Source of the DNA: a virus
Strand: one strand, 5' to 3'
DNA length: 64,000 nucleotides
Virus record (IMG/VR): IMGVR_UViG_3300020084_000003
Location: 62,001-126,000 of that record
Shown here in pieces: positions 9,564 to 20,841 of this stretch. The notes under the pieces were generated by a model, which had not been told where the DNA came from, ran no database searches, and saw only the letters and a program-made list of their open reading frames with translations. Position 1 is the first letter of the stretch. Every line of letters starts with the position of its first letter. Position numbers and translations under genes: made by a program.

Positions 9564-12500
9564 ATGGGATTAAACACTGACTTAAATGCTGCTCCATACT
9601 TCAATGATTATGATGAAGATAAGAACTATCATCACATATTGTTCAAGCCAAATGTTGCTATTCAAGCAAGAGAACTTACACAATTACAATCTATTCTTCA
9701 ACAGCAAGTAGAGCGTTTTGGTGATAATATTCTTCAAAAAGGAACCATCGTAAAAGGTGGCAACTTCTTTGACTTTAAAAATCTTCCATACGTAAAAATT
9801 TCTGATAACTATGTTAATGTCAATGCTGTTAACATGAAGAGCTTTGATGGTGCATCATTAAGGGGTGTTAACTCAGGTGTTACTGCTATTGTTAGAACAT
9901 TCGTTGAAGGAAGTTCAAGCATGGCTCCAAACCTGAATACTCTATATGTCAAATATACCGGAAGCGGTCTAGACGGTAATGGCAGAGATATTAAAAACTT
10001 CATCCCCGGTGAGGTTTTGGAAGTTTCTATTGGAAATATCGTTCAGCCTGACATTTCAGTTTCAGTAGTTTCTTTTGGCGTCGATCCAAACCCAATCGGT
10101 TTTGGTTACGCAGTTTCATGCGGTGACGGTGTTATTTACCAGAAGGGCCACTTTGTAAGATTTGAAAATCAAATTACAGTAATATCAAAATACGACAACA
10201 AACCAGATGGCGTTGTAGTAGGTTTTATTACAGAAGAAGAAATAATAACAGCAGAGGATGACAACTCATTATACAATAACTCCGGTGGTTTTATTAACCA
10301 AAATACACCGGGCGCAGACAGAATGAAGTTGACCCCGAAGCTGATTGTATATCTAAAAGAAGATGCTATAAATGACGAGAATTTCTTGTCAATTCAAGAA
10401 TACCAAGAAGGTCGTCTTGTTAGAAGAAATGTGGAAACACAATTCAACTCCATTTCAAAAGAATTGGAGAAAAGAACATTTGACGAATCAGGTAACTATA
10501 GCGTAACTGGATACAACATAACAATGGGTGATGAGGATGACAAGAGCAAACTAGAATTGCGCGTCAGCCCCGGCATTTCTTATGTTAACGGTAAAAGAGT
10601 GGAAACTGTAGGTCGTTACGATGTTGAAATAGACAAAGCTACAGAATTTAGCTCAGTATACAACCAAGACATTCTTGCCAACTACGGTAATTTCATCTAT
10701 GTTAATAACGTAGTGGGCGCATTCCCTCTAGATGAACTTAAAACCGTAAACCTTAGAAGTGAACCACAAATAGCGAGTTCTATAGTTGGCTTTACACCAG
10801 CAGGAACAGTCATAGGAACCGCCAGAGTTCTATCATATGATATGGAAAGCAACAATCTCTATAGAGTTTATTTGTTTGATATCAAAATGACAGGCACTAA
10901 CGTATTTTCTTCTGTAAGATCAATTCACTCTACAGAAGCAGGATTTGTTGGTTTCGGAAACGTAATTCTTGAATCTTCAAGAGCGGTCCTTAAAGATACC
11001 AATTTCAGAAGTTTGATATTCCCTCTAGGTCATAGTGCCGTCAAAGAAGTTATTACTGACAATACTGATTATGTTTACAGAAAAAGAACAAACATTTCTG
11101 TCGGCACAACTGGTTCATTCACAATAACTGCTTCTGGTGACGAATCATTCCCCTACAGCGCGGGTTCTGCTCTAACATCTGATTCAATCAGAGATATAAT
11201 TGCGACTAACGCGACCACTGGTGTAAGATATAATATAACTTCTGCATCTGTCGATCCTTCTGGCACAGTTCTAACATTGAATATCGGTGCATTGGGTTCA
11301 AGCCAATCAGTCAACGTTGTATACAACATCAAAAAATTGAAAGTTAGACCTACCGGTAAAATACTTAAAACAGTATACCTTAGAATTAACGCAAACAACC
11401 ACGTCACAGGACCATACTCATTGGGATGGCCTGACGTTCATTCCATTGAAGGAATATGGAGAGGCGCTAACTCTACATTTACTGAAAACTCAACCGGCTT
11501 GACAAACGTCACATCAAACTTTACTTTGCATAGAAATGACAATGATATGTATTATGGCATATCCTTCATAAAGAAGAAAAATGCATATACCATAGCAAAT
11601 ACTGACAGATTCCTTGTCAAAGCTAAAGTTTTTGTCAAAGAAACCACCGGTTCATTCTCACAATCTTTCTTCTGTGTCAACAGCTATCCGGTTGATGATA
11701 ACAGTGAAGTATTGCCGAACGACAAGATAAGAACAGAGCATATTCCAAATGATCTAAGAGATGTAATTGATTTCAGACCGTATGCTGCAAATACTGCAAA
11801 CTATGCAGAAAGTGCAACCTCTGGTGTTTCAACGCAAACATCTACCAACTTGATGAATACCTTGAATTTCCAAGGCAATATGTTCATGGCTGCTCCAAAT
11901 AGATCAGTTGAAACTTCTTATAGCTACTACTTGGCTAGAAGAGACAGACTTATTATAAATGACAAAGGTGAATTTTCTGTTATAAAAGGCGAAAACTCTG
12001 TAAATCCGACCTACCCACAAGAGCCAGCAAGATCAATGACTGTTGCAAGAATAACTGTTCCTGCATTCCCTTCATTGTCTCCTTCTGTTGCTTCTAGAAG
12101 TGGATACCCTGAATATGGTGTAAAGGTTGACATGGACAATAACAGACGTTATACCATGAGCGACATTCAAAGAATAGAAGATAGAATTGGAAATATAGAA
12201 TATTATACAATTCTTAACGCTTTGGAAAAAAGCGCAGAAGATATGGTTATCCAAGATAGCGACGGTCTAAACCGCTTTAAGAATGGTATATTCGTAGATA
12301 ACTTTGATAATATGCTAACCTGTGAAGTAAAAGACCCAGATTTCTCCGCATCGGTCGATTCTGGCGAATCTGCACTATACCCAAGATTTAGAGCATATAA
12401 TTTGGAATTTGCAACACCTACTACTTCTGGTGGAACAGTTCTTAACAACAATACCGTTGCGTCAATGCGTTTCAACAATGTCATAATGGAGCAACAAACA

Positions 12501-15134
12501 TTTGCCACAAAATATAGAAGCTGCGTTACTGACTTCTATAGCTTTGAAGGCGTTGGTGTTTGCTATCCAGAATATGATAACGGATATGACGAAACATATG
12601 CACCAGATATTAACATAAACATAGACTTGGCTGGTGCATTCACAGAATTCACATCCGCGCTGAGTGAGTTTGTCCCTCTTACAACCAAGAATGTCAAAAC
12701 TTTGACAAACTCTACAAATTTGGGAACAACCACCACAACAAATACTGTTAATAGCAGAGCAACTAGAACAAGCACTACCACTGTTACTTCTACCACTAAA
12801 ACAGAAGTCACAAATAAAACAACTACAAATACATCTAGCTTGCAACAAAAATCTACAACTAATACAGACAAGGTTGGGGATTTCATCACCAATATGTCCA
12901 TAAGCCCATTCTTGAGAGCTAATGAAATTAGAGTTGCCTTTGCCGGATTAAGACCAAATACTCGCTTCTGGGTATGGTTTGACGGCAAGCCAATAACTGA
13001 TAGATGCGCTATGGCGTCATTTAGAAGCGATGATAGAGATAATGTTGCAAGAATAATTAGAACAGCAAAATGGGGAACAACCATTAAATCAGATGCAAGT
13101 GGTGAACTTGTTTTCATGATTGATTTGCCGGGCGAGACTTTCTATGTCGGTGACAGAGAAATCCTAGTAATGGATGTTGATAGCATTATTTCAAATGATG
13201 CCGCAACATCTACTGGTGTTGTTACTTACAGAGGCTTCAACTTTAGTGTTGAAAAAACTGGCCTAGAAATGTCAACCAGAACTCCAACATTCGATGTTGC
13301 TAAAACTAGAAATGTTTCTGTAAACAAGAAAATTGTAACTACTCAGCAAGTGACTAAAACAACTGCGGCGTTCGATCCTATTGCACAGACATTTGTTGTA
13401 GACGAATCATACACCAATAGCGACTCATTGATGATAACAAAGGTTGACGTTGCGTTCAATAGAAAAAGTGCCGATAAAGGTATAACATTGCAAGTTAGAA
13501 AAACTGTTAATGGATATCCTAGCGATGAGGTATTGCCTTTCGGTAGCGTAAGATTGAACCCATCCAGCGTTAATGTTTCAGCTAATGGGTCTGCATGGAC
13601 TACTTTCACCTTCAAGTCACCGATTACATTGGCGGCAGGCGAGAGCTACTGTATTGTCCTTCTTCCAGATGGCAATTCACCTGATTATCTAATTTATTGT
13701 GCCAAAACAGGTCAAACCGACCTTAGAACTGGAACAAGAATTACATCTGACGTTAATTTGGGAACACTATTTACTTCCACAAATAACATGGCATGGACAC
13801 CATACCAAGATGAAAACTTGACTTTCAGAATCTATAAAGCTCAATATACCGATAATAGTGGCGATTTGTTCTTCAACTTGAAAGATTATGAATTCTTCAA
13901 TATTGGTTCATATACTGGTAAATTCAGAAGAGGCGAGACTGCATTTGTGGTTAAAGCCAACGCTGCTGGAACCATAAGCACAACAAATGGTTCTCCTGTC
14001 GTAACTGGAACCGGCACAAGCTTCACCAGCTTGTTTGCTCTAGGTGATTATATTGCAATTCATAACTCTACTTCTTCAACTTATGACGTTGCTAGAATTT
14101 CTGCTATTGCAAACAACACATCTATGACTTTGGATGAGGTTATGAAGGACAACAGAACAGGTAGAAACTATTTCAGAACTGTTGCGGGTAAAGTTGATTA
14201 TTTCAACACCCAAGCACCTGAAAAATTGTTCTTGAAAGATTCTAATGCCAAAGACGGCACCGTTTTTGCTAACGGAGATACTGTCAGAGGCGAATCAAGC
14301 AACGCTACTGCTGTTATTTCAAATATCTCAAATCTTCCTATCAGTCATTATCAGGCTAATATATACAGAACAAACTTTGATAATACTGAAACAAGATTGT
14401 TCTTGGATACGCAGACAAACGTAAGCGGAACCAGAAGCGTAGTCAACTTGGTAAATGAATTTGGTGAAAATAACAGACTAGGTAATATGCCAACTGTCGT
14501 TAAGAGTAGAAGCAGAGAAATAACCGAAGACAACGGTGCAAGATCATTGAGATTTAGAGTAAATCTTTCAATGAGCGGTTCAGGTCCATACTATGTATCG
14601 CCTATCGTTGACTATGATATTTCCGGTGTTACCTTGTTTGAATATTTAATAAATCCAACAAGCACTGCGGTTGCTGCCAGTGAAAGGTTCTCAGGCGGCG
14701 ATTCCATGACTAAGCATATTTCCAAAAAGGTTACATTGCGAGATGGTTTGGATGCAGAAGACTTGAAAGTTTGGCTAACTGCGTATAGACCACCAGAGAC
14801 AGAAATTTCTGTTTATGTTAAGTTTATATCCGACATTGACCAAACTCCATTGTCAGAAATTCCTTGGACTAGATTGAATATAAGAGACAACCAAAATCTA
14901 AGATCATCTACAACCAATTTGGAAGATTATCGTGAGATTGAATTTAGTCTTGGAAGCACAAACCTTGGAAATAACGGCGGTGCTTTCTTGAACAACGGAG
15001 ATTTCAGATATCTTGGCAGAAGTGGTGAAGTCTACGAGAACTACAAGCATTTCATAATAAAAATAGTTATGAACAGCACAGGACAGCACAGGATACCTAA
15101 AGTCAAAGATATTCGCGCCATCGCACTAACTTAA
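9564..15134 (+). CDS. Giant virion structural protein, DUF4815 family (paralog 1)
   Basis: This 1856-aa protein opens with the DUF4815 signature: TDLNAAPYFNDYDEDKNYHH, then FKPNVAIQARELTQLQSILQ, then QVERFGDNILQKGTIVKGGN. DUF4815 proteins are known from T4-like phage virions and probably form peripheral baseplate or fibre-attachment parts. A Thr/Ser/Asn-rich linker, nearly free of hydrophobics, lies at about residues 1035-1100 (DNA about 12690-12870) and probably acts as a flexible hinge between two large folded halves. The C-terminal half contains the FTSTNNMAWTPYQDENLTF motif shared with paralog 2. It is 60-odd percent similar in layout to the next gene, with the same length and the same hinge. 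A strong terminator and late promoter follow it. Exact role is not known. Confidence 0.85.
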   Translation: MGLNTDLNAAPYFNDYDEDKNYHHILFKPNVAIQARELTQLQSILQQQVERFGDNILQKGTIVKGGNFFDFKNLPYVKISDNYVNVNAVNMKSFDGASLRGVNSGVTAIVRTFVEGSSSMAPNLNTLYVKYTGSGLDGNGRDIKNFIPGEVLEVSIGNIVQPDISVSVVSFGVDPNPIGFGYAVSCGDGVIYQKGHFVRFENQITVISKYDNKPDGVVVGFITEEEIITAEDDNSLYNNSGGFINQNTPGADRMKLTPKLIVYLKEDAINDENFLSIQEYQEGRLVRRNVETQFNSISKELEKRTFDESGNYSVTGYNITMGDEDDKSKLELRVSPGISYVNGKRVETVGRYDVEIDKATEFSSVYNQDILANYGNFIYVNNVVGAFPLDELKTVNLRSEPQIASSIVGFTPAGTVIGTARVLSYDMESNNLYRVYLFDIKMTGTNVFSSVRSIHSTEAGFVGFGNVILESSRAVLKDTNFRSLIFPLGHSAVKEVITDNTDYVYRKRTNISVGTTGSFTITASGDESFPYSAGSALTSDSIRDIIATNATTGVRYNITSASVDPSGTVLTLNIGALGSSQSVNVVYNIKKLKVRPTGKILKTVYLRINANNHVTGPYSLGWPDVHSIEGIWRGANSTFTENSTGLTNVTSNFTLHRNDNDMYYGISFIKKKNAYTIANTDRFLVKAKVFVKETTGSFSQSFFCVNSYPVDDNSEVLPNDKIRTEHIPNDLRDVIDFRPYAANTANYAESATSGVSTQTSTNLMNTLNFQGNMFMAAPNRSVETSYSYYLARRDRLIINDKGEFSVIKGENSVNPTYPQEPARSMTVARITVPAFPSLSPSVASRSGYPEYGVKVDMDNNRRYTMSDIQRIEDRIGNIEYYTILNALEKSAEDMVIQDSDGLNRFKNGIFVDNFDNMLTCEVKDPDFSASVDSGESALYPRFRAYNLEFATPTTSGGTVLNNNTVASMRFNNVIMEQQTFATKYRSCVTDFYSFEGVGVCYPEYDNGYDETYAPDININIDLAGAFTEFTSALSEFVPLTTKNVKTLTNSTNLGTTTTTNTVNSRATRTSTTTVTSTTKTEVTNKTTTNTSSLQQKSTTNTDKVGDFITNMSISPFLRANEIRVAFAGLRPNTRFWVWFDGKPITDRCAMASFRSDDRDNVARIIRTAKWGTTIKSDASGELVFMIDLPGETFYVGDREILVMDVDSIISNDAATSTGVVTYRGFNFSVEKTGLEMSTRTPTFDVAKTRNVSVNKKIVTTQQVTKTTAAFDPIAQTFVVDESYTNSDSLMITKVDVAFNRKSADKGITLQVRKTVNGYPSDEVLPFGSVRLNPSSVNVSANGSAWTTFTFKSPITLAAGESYCIVLLPDGNSPDYLIYCAKTGQTDLRTGTRITSDVNLGTLFTSTNNMAWTPYQDENLTFRIYKAQYTDNSGDLFFNLKDYEFFNIGSYTGKFRRGETAFVVKANAAGTISTTNGSPVVTGTGTSFTSLFALGDYIAIHNSTSSTYDVARISAIANNTSMTLDEVMKDNRTGRNYFRTVAGKVDYFNTQAPEKLFLKDSNAKDGTVFANGDTVRGESSNATAVISNISNLPISHYQANIYRTNFDNTETRLFLDTQTNVSGTRSVVNLVNEFGENNRLGNMPTVVKSRSREITEDNGARSLRFRVNLSMSGSGPYYVSPIVDYDISGVTLFEYLINPTSTAVAASERFSGGDSMTKHISKKVTLRDGLDAEDLKVWLTAYRPPETEISVYVKFISDIDQTPLSEIPWTRLNIRDNQNLRSSTTNLEDYREIEFSLGSTNLGNNGGAFLNNGDFRYLGRSGEVYENYKHFIIKIVMNSTGQHRIPKVKDIRAIALT

Positions 15135-15160
15135 AAAATGGGGGTTCAGCCCCCATTTTT
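15134..15160 (+). terminator. Rho-independent terminator between the two DUF4815 genes
   Basis: An 11-bp stem with left arm AAAAATGGGGG (15134-15144) and right arm CCCCCATTTTT (15150-15160), 5-nt loop, ends in a T-run. It overlaps the stop codon of the upstream gene. Confidence 0.9.
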
Positions 15161-15172
15161 GATTCTGTGGCT

Positions 15173-15180
15173 TATAAATA
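15173..15180 (+). promoter_or_regulatory. T4-type late promoter box
   Basis: TATAAATA follows the terminator by 12 bp and precedes the second DUF4815 gene start by 36 bp. It separates the transcription of the two paralogs. Confidence 0.8.
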
Positions 15181-15216
15181 ATCAGACATGTAATAACAAT
15201 AATTTAGGACTATACT

Positions 15217-18200
15217 ATGCCATTAGAGACTGATCTAAATGTTCAACCATACCTTAATGATTATGACGAAGAAAAGAATTATCACAAAATTCTTTTCAAA
15301 GAATCAAACCAATTACAAAGCAGAGAGTTAAACCAACTACAACAAATCCTTCAAGGTCAAATTGAAAGATTTGGTGAAACTGTATTGGAAAGAGGTTCTA
15401 TCGTTCAAGGTGGTAACTTTTACGATTATAAAAAGTTGGCTTATGTTAAAATATCAGATAACAACACCAATAAACAGCCGATAGTAATTGAAAACTATAA
15501 CGGTGCAACTCTTCGCGGTGAAAATAGCGGAGTTATGGCTATAGTAATTACTAATGTTTCTGGTTACGAATCAAAATCACCAGACCTTAACACACTATAT
15601 GTCAGATATACACAAACAGGTCAGGACGCATTCGGAACAGACATTAAAAGATTTATTCCCGGTGAAACTCTGATAGCATATAAAAACAACGAAAGAGTTC
15701 CTGAACTAGATGTTAACGTTGCAACTTTTGGTGTAGATTCCAATCCACTAGGTGACGGTTATGGCGTTTCTTGTGGAGAAGGTATTTTATTTCAAAAAGG
15801 ATATTTCACTCAGTTTGGGCAGCAAATTGTCATAGTTTCAAAATACAATACTAATCCTCACAGAGTGAGTGTTGGTTTTGTTACAGAAGAAACAATTACC
15901 AACTTTAACGCAGATGTGTCTTTAAGAGACAATGCAATTGGTAGCAGAAACTTCAACGCTCCGGGTGCAGATAGAATAAAATTGACACCAACTCTTGTTG
16001 TTTACAGCAAAGAGCAAGCTGATGAAGATGACAATTTCCTTCCAATTCAAGAATATGAAAACGGTCTTCTGGTTAGCAAGCGCACTGGAACATCTTTTAG
16101 CGAATCATTGACTAAATCCATATCCAACAGAACATACGAAGAATCAGGCAACTATACTATAATCGGGCATGTCCCGCAAATAGTTTCTGCGCCGGGATCG
16201 GACAATACCCCCGCATTGGTAATAAATCCGGGTGTGTCTTATGTTAATGGAAGACGAGTAGAAACAATCGAAAAAATATATATTGATTTGAATGCCGTCA
16301 CAGATAATGATGGAAATCAAATTGGTCAAATAAGCACTGCAATGGGCGGATACGTAAACTGCGGTGTTGTTCTAGGTAATGCCGCATTGGCAGAATCCAA
16401 AGCTTTAGTGAATTTGAGAGATGCAGTTCAGGTCAACGTCAACTCCCCTCTTGGCTCTGTCATAGGGACAGCAAATTATATTCAATACGAAAATGTTGAA
16501 AATGGAAACAAGCGCCTGTATCTAACAAACATAAGAATGAATACTGGAAGAAGTTTTTCAGAAACTAGAAGTCTAGAAACACCCACTTTCTTGGCTAACT
16601 TGATTTTGGAATCTGGAAAAGCTGTATATAAAGAAGCATCCAAGTCATCATTACTATTCAGAGCAAATGCCAGTGATATTAGCAATATTACTCTTCCTGT
16701 TTCATACCAATCTTATATGACAGGATTGTTCACTGCCAGCGGCGCAGGAACAATATCAACTACTTTGCAAGCAGGGTTTTCTTTCCCATATGAAAATGGG
16801 GCAACATTGAGCGATGCTCAGTTGAGAGAAATAACAATAATAGGAGAAACTGCCCCACAAACCGGAACCCCAACCTACGGTTCCGTGTCGAGTGATGGTG
16901 CGACTTTGACATTAAACGTTACTCAAATTTATGATGCTGGTGCAGCGGTCAACGCTCTTATTCCAGTTGTCGTCACTTTGAATAATATAGAAACAAAAAC
17001 ACTGTCAACAGTTTATATGAAAATAAACCCTAATGGTATGGCTAACAACACAGCTTTCTTCTTGGGATGGCCTGACGTTCATTCTATTGAAGGAATATGG
17101 AGAGGCGCTAACACCACATTCACTGAAAACTCAACCGGCTTGACAAATGTCACCGATAAATTTGTTTTGGATAAAAATAAGACTCCAACATATTATGGAA
17201 CATCTTTAATAAGAAAGAAAACTGGATATACCATAACAAACTCTGATAGATTTCTGGTTAAAGCAAAAGTATTCAGAAGAGTTGCGCCTAATTTGAAGAC
17301 ATTCTCTGCGATCACTAGCTATCCTATTAATGATACCATAACAACTTTACCGGCCACTAGCATTAGAAGCAATGAATTGGACGAGGATACCAGAACATCT
17401 TTCGATTTCAGATTGTATGTGTCCAATGCTGCGGCGTATTCCACGACTGCGGGTTCCGCTACTATTGCCACAAGCGCATCACAATTGAATGGAACAACCA
17501 TAGAAAATAGTATGGTTTTGCCTAAAGTAAATTCTACTATCAATCTAGGGTTTGAATATAAATTCCCAAGAATTGATAGCTTGATTATAAATGAAAAAGG
17601 CAATTTCTCAGTAAGAAGAGGCGTTCCATCTGAAAATCCAAAAGCTCCATATGTAGATGGAAAGAACATGGTTATTGCCAATGTTTATATCCCTACCGGC
17701 ACTCTTATGATGCCAAATACAGCTAAAAGATTGGGTATGGATGATAAGATAATAACCATAAATTCAAATATGAATAGACGCTATACGATGAGAGACATTG
17801 ATCGTATCAATGAAAGAGTTAACAATATTGAATACTACGCCATACTTTCAGCACTTGAAATGGAAACTGAAAACATGGTTGTCAAGGGTGCAGATGGTCT
17901 TGATAGATTTAAGAATGGTATATTCGTTGATAATTTCGAGACAATGCTTACTTGCGATGTTAAAAATCCAGATTTTGCTGCATCAGTAGATGCCAGCGAT
18001 GCATTGCTATATCCTGCGTTTAAAGCATATAACTTGGATTTGGAAATTGATAGTTTTAGCAGCAGCATCGAAGTGAATACAAACGGCGCGGCTTCTTTGA
18101 AATACAGAAGCGTCCTTCTGGATCAGCAACCAGTTGCGACAAAGTTCAGAAATTGCGTAACAGATTTTTATAATTTTACTGGAACAGGTTACATACATCC

Positions 18201-20841
18201 TGAATACGATTTTGGTTACGACGAAACTGTAGCTCCAACTATTAATAAAACAATTGACATGGTTGGTGCCTTTACTGAATTTACAGATAGGCTAAATGAG
18301 TTTGTTCCACTTAAAACTTCAACATCCACAACTACAAATAATAGCAAAGTAATTGATGTTAAGAAAAATACAAACACAACTACCAGTGTAAGTAACACTC
18401 GTTCCACTAGCACTACTACTGTGACTAGCACAACCAGAACAACTACAACTACTCAAAATACTGCTAAAACTGTAACAAATACAAAAGAATTGGTTAATAC
18501 CGGAACTAAGACAACCACTCAAAATGTCGGTAGTTTCATAACTGATGTTCAGTTCAGCCCGTATTTGAGAGAACAATTGCTGAGAGTAGTGTTCTTTGGA
18601 TTAAGACCAAATACAAGATTCTGGGCTTGGTTCGATAAACAACCAGTTAATGAATGGTGTGCGCCTGCCATAATGGAAGGTGACGACATTACAAAAGTAA
18701 AAAGAATTGGTGCATTTGGAAGTGCGCTAAGGTCCGATTCAAATGGTGAATTGGCTATAGTATTTTCTATTCCTAAATCAAAATTCTTTGTCGGTGACAG
18801 GGAGTTTATCGTGATCGACGTTGACGCAATGAATTCTGCGGACTCTGCAACTTCTAGATCATTGGTTACATTTAGAGGGTTTAACTACAGCATAGAAAAA
18901 ACTGGTTTGGAAGTATCAACCAGAATACCTACATTTGATGTTGCAAAAGCGAGAAGTGTTTCTACCTCAGTAACAACTTCTAGAAATACTACAGTAAATA
19001 CCACATCCACCAGCACCACAAGAGTTATTCCTGTAGTTGATGAAAGAGCGATATGGGGTGGTGACGGCGAAGGTCAAGACCCAATTTCTCAAACCTTCAC
19101 TGTTCCTTCTACTTTAACAGATTATCAAAATATAATGATAACTCATGTTGAAATACCGTTCAAAAAGAAGAGTAACAACAGAGGCATTACTTTGCAACTA
19201 AGAAAAACTGAAAACGGTTTTCCGGGTTCAGAGGTATTGGCGTTCGGTTCAGTTCGCGTCCCAAGCAGTTCAGTTTCAGTTTCTAATGATGGTTCTGCTT
19301 ACACCACATTTAAATTCAAGTCACCAGTATCTTTGAGTGCAGGCGAAAGCTACTGTATCGTATTGATGCCAGATGCAAACTCTCCTGACTATCAGGTATT
19401 TTGTGCAAAAACTGGTGAAATAGATTTGAGAACCGGAAACCGTGTTACATTCGATATTCACTCTGGAACACTCTTTACTTCAACAAATAACATGGCATGG
19501 ACTCCTTATCAAGATGAGAACATGGCATTCAAGATATACAGAGCCGAATATACTGAAAAGAATGGAACAGTAAATCTTAGAACCAAAAACTATGAATTTT
19601 TCAATTTGACCTCTCATGTTGGTGATTTCAAAAGAGGCGAAACTGCGTTTGTCATAAATACCTTCCTTGAAGGAAGTTTGACAACCACATCTGGTTCTAA
19701 TGTTGTTACTGCAAGCGGTATAGATTTAAGAAATATTTTCAAAGCTGGCGACCATGTTGCAATTTATAACAGAACAAATGATACTCATGATGTGTCAAGA
19801 GTTTCTTCTGTTATTAGTGCAACGTCAATGGCGCTGGATGAATACATGACCTTAGACATGACAGGCAGACAGTTCTTCAAGACTTTAGTTGGCACTGTAG
19901 ATTATTTCAATAAAAAAGAACCTGTAAGATTATTCTTGAAAGATTCTGTTGCAAAATCCAATATGGTATTCCAAGCAGGCCAAGCTATCAAGGGCGAAAG
20001 AAGTAATGCGGCGGCTATAATAGACGAGGTAATATCTCTTCCTCTAAGCTATTATCAGGCAGATATTCCAAAATTGGATTTAGTCAATACTTCAACAAAA
20101 TTGGATTTGATTAGACAGACAAACTCATCTGGCAGCATATCATCTATACAATCTTCACAACTGTTTGGTGACAATAACAGATTGTCTAACATGGACACAG
20201 TTATCAAAAGTAGAAGTCTTGAACTATCTCAAAACAATGGTGCAAGATCATTCGTATTGAGAACAACTCTATCTCTTGACGGCAATTCTCCATATACCGT
20301 TTCTCCTGCAATAGATCATTCTATTTCTGGTATAACAGCTTATGAGTATTTAATAAATGATTATACTGATGAAGTTTCTGAGAGCGAACATGGTGAAGAT
20401 GGATTGTCACAATCTAAATATATTTCGAAGGTAATCAACCTTAGAGAAGGTTTTGATGCCGAAGATTTGAACCTGTGGTTGACTGCATACAAACCAGCGA
20501 ATACTGAAATAAATGTTTATGTCAAATTCATTTCAGAAATTGATAACAGAGCGCCCACCGATATAGCATGGACTAAATTGGTATTGCAAGACAGTAGATC
20601 ATTTAGATCATCATCTACAAATACAAATGACTTCAAAGAATACGCATATAAAATACCTGTAGGCGGAAGTGAAAGTTCAATTGGAGCGTTCATAGATGAG
20701 GCTGGAAACTTCAAATACTACAATGCTGACGGCGGATTGTATGATAATTACAAACAGTTTATTGTAAAAATTATCATAAATTCCAAAGGTCAGAATTTTA
20801 TACCAACAGTGAAAGACGTAAGGGCTATAGCATTAACATGA
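15217..20841 (+). CDS. Giant virion structural protein, DUF4815 family (paralog 2)
   Basis: A 1874-aa tandem paralog of the preceding gene. It has the same N-terminal DUF4815 signature (TDLNVQPYLNDYDEEKNYHK; RELNQLQQILQGQIERFGET), the same Thr/Ser/Asn-rich hinge (DNA about 18310-18530) and the same C-terminal ending (PTVKDVRAIALT versus PKVKDIRAIALT). The proteins are clearly homologous over full length but the DNA has diverged, except for short near-identical islands (for example 17062-17153 versus 11421-11512). Start ATG follows AGGA. Its TGA stop overlaps the start of the small coiled-coil gene as ATGA, so the two are translationally coupled. Likely a peripheral baseplate or fibre-base component. 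Confidence 0.85.
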   Translation: MPLETDLNVQPYLNDYDEEKNYHKILFKESNQLQSRELNQLQQILQGQIERFGETVLERGSIVQGGNFYDYKKLAYVKISDNNTNKQPIVIENYNGATLRGENSGVMAIVITNVSGYESKSPDLNTLYVRYTQTGQDAFGTDIKRFIPGETLIAYKNNERVPELDVNVATFGVDSNPLGDGYGVSCGEGILFQKGYFTQFGQQIVIVSKYNTNPHRVSVGFVTEETITNFNADVSLRDNAIGSRNFNAPGADRIKLTPTLVVYSKEQADEDDNFLPIQEYENGLLVSKRTGTSFSESLTKSISNRTYEESGNYTIIGHVPQIVSAPGSDNTPALVINPGVSYVNGRRVETIEKIYIDLNAVTDNDGNQIGQISTAMGGYVNCGVVLGNAALAESKALVNLRDAVQVNVNSPLGSVIGTANYIQYENVENGNKRLYLTNIRMNTGRSFSETRSLETPTFLANLILESGKAVYKEASKSSLLFRANASDISNITLPVSYQSYMTGLFTASGAGTISTTLQAGFSFPYENGATLSDAQLREITIIGETAPQTGTPTYGSVSSDGATLTLNVTQIYDAGAAVNALIPVVVTLNNIETKTLSTVYMKINPNGMANNTAFFLGWPDVHSIEGIWRGANTTFTENSTGLTNVTDKFVLDKNKTPTYYGTSLIRKKTGYTITNSDRFLVKAKVFRRVAPNLKTFSAITSYPINDTITTLPATSIRSNELDEDTRTSFDFRLYVSNAAAYSTTAGSATIATSASQLNGTTIENSMVLPKVNSTINLGFEYKFPRIDSLIINEKGNFSVRRGVPSENPKAPYVDGKNMVIANVYIPTGTLMMPNTAKRLGMDDKIITINSNMNRRYTMRDIDRINERVNNIEYYAILSALEMETENMVVKGADGLDRFKNGIFVDNFETMLTCDVKNPDFAASVDASDALLYPAFKAYNLDLEIDSFSSSIEVNTNGAASLKYRSVLLDQQPVATKFRNCVTDFYNFTGTGYIHPEYDFGYDETVAPTINKTIDMVGAFTEFTDRLNEFVPLKTSTSTTTNNSKVIDVKKNTNTTTSVSNTRSTSTTTVTSTTRTTTTTQNTAKTVTNTKELVNTGTKTTTQNVGSFITDVQFSPYLREQLLRVVFFGLRPNTRFWAWFDKQPVNEWCAPAIMEGDDITKVKRIGAFGSALRSDSNGELAIVFSIPKSKFFVGDREFIVIDVDAMNSADSATSRSLVTFRGFNYSIEKTGLEVSTRIPTFDVAKARSVSTSVTTSRNTTVNTTSTSTTRVIPVVDERAIWGGDGEGQDPISQTFTVPSTLTDYQNIMITHVEIPFKKKSNNRGITLQLRKTENGFPGSEVLAFGSVRVPSSSVSVSNDGSAYTTFKFKSPVSLSAGESYCIVLMPDANSPDYQVFCAKTGEIDLRTGNRVTFDIHSGTLFTSTNNMAWTPYQDENMAFKIYRAEYTEKNGTVNLRTKNYEFFNLTSHVGDFKRGETAFVINTFLEGSLTTTSGSNVVTASGIDLRNIFKAGDHVAIYNRTNDTHDVSRVSSVISATSMALDEYMTLDMTGRQFFKTLVGTVDYFNKKEPVRLFLKDSVAKSNMVFQAGQAIKGERSNAAAIIDEVISLPLSYYQADIPKLDLVNTSTKLDLIRQTNSSGSISSIQSSQLFGDNNRLSNMDTVIKSRSLELSQNNGARSFVLRTTLSLDGNSPYTVSPAIDHSISGITAYEYLINDYTDEVSESEHGEDGLSQSKYISKVINLREGFDAEDLNLWLTAYKPANTEINVYVKFISEIDNRAPTDIAWTKLVLQDSRSFRSSSTNTNDFKEYAYKIPVGGSESSIGAFIDEAGNFKYYNADGGLYDNYKQFIVKIIINSKGQNFIPTVKDVRAIALT

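Noticed and set aside
12563-13117. 184-codon - strand frame rich in Val/Leu
   Set aside because: Antisense of the Thr-rich hinge of the DUF4815 protein; ACA/ACT codons read backwards as Val/Cys/Ser codons.
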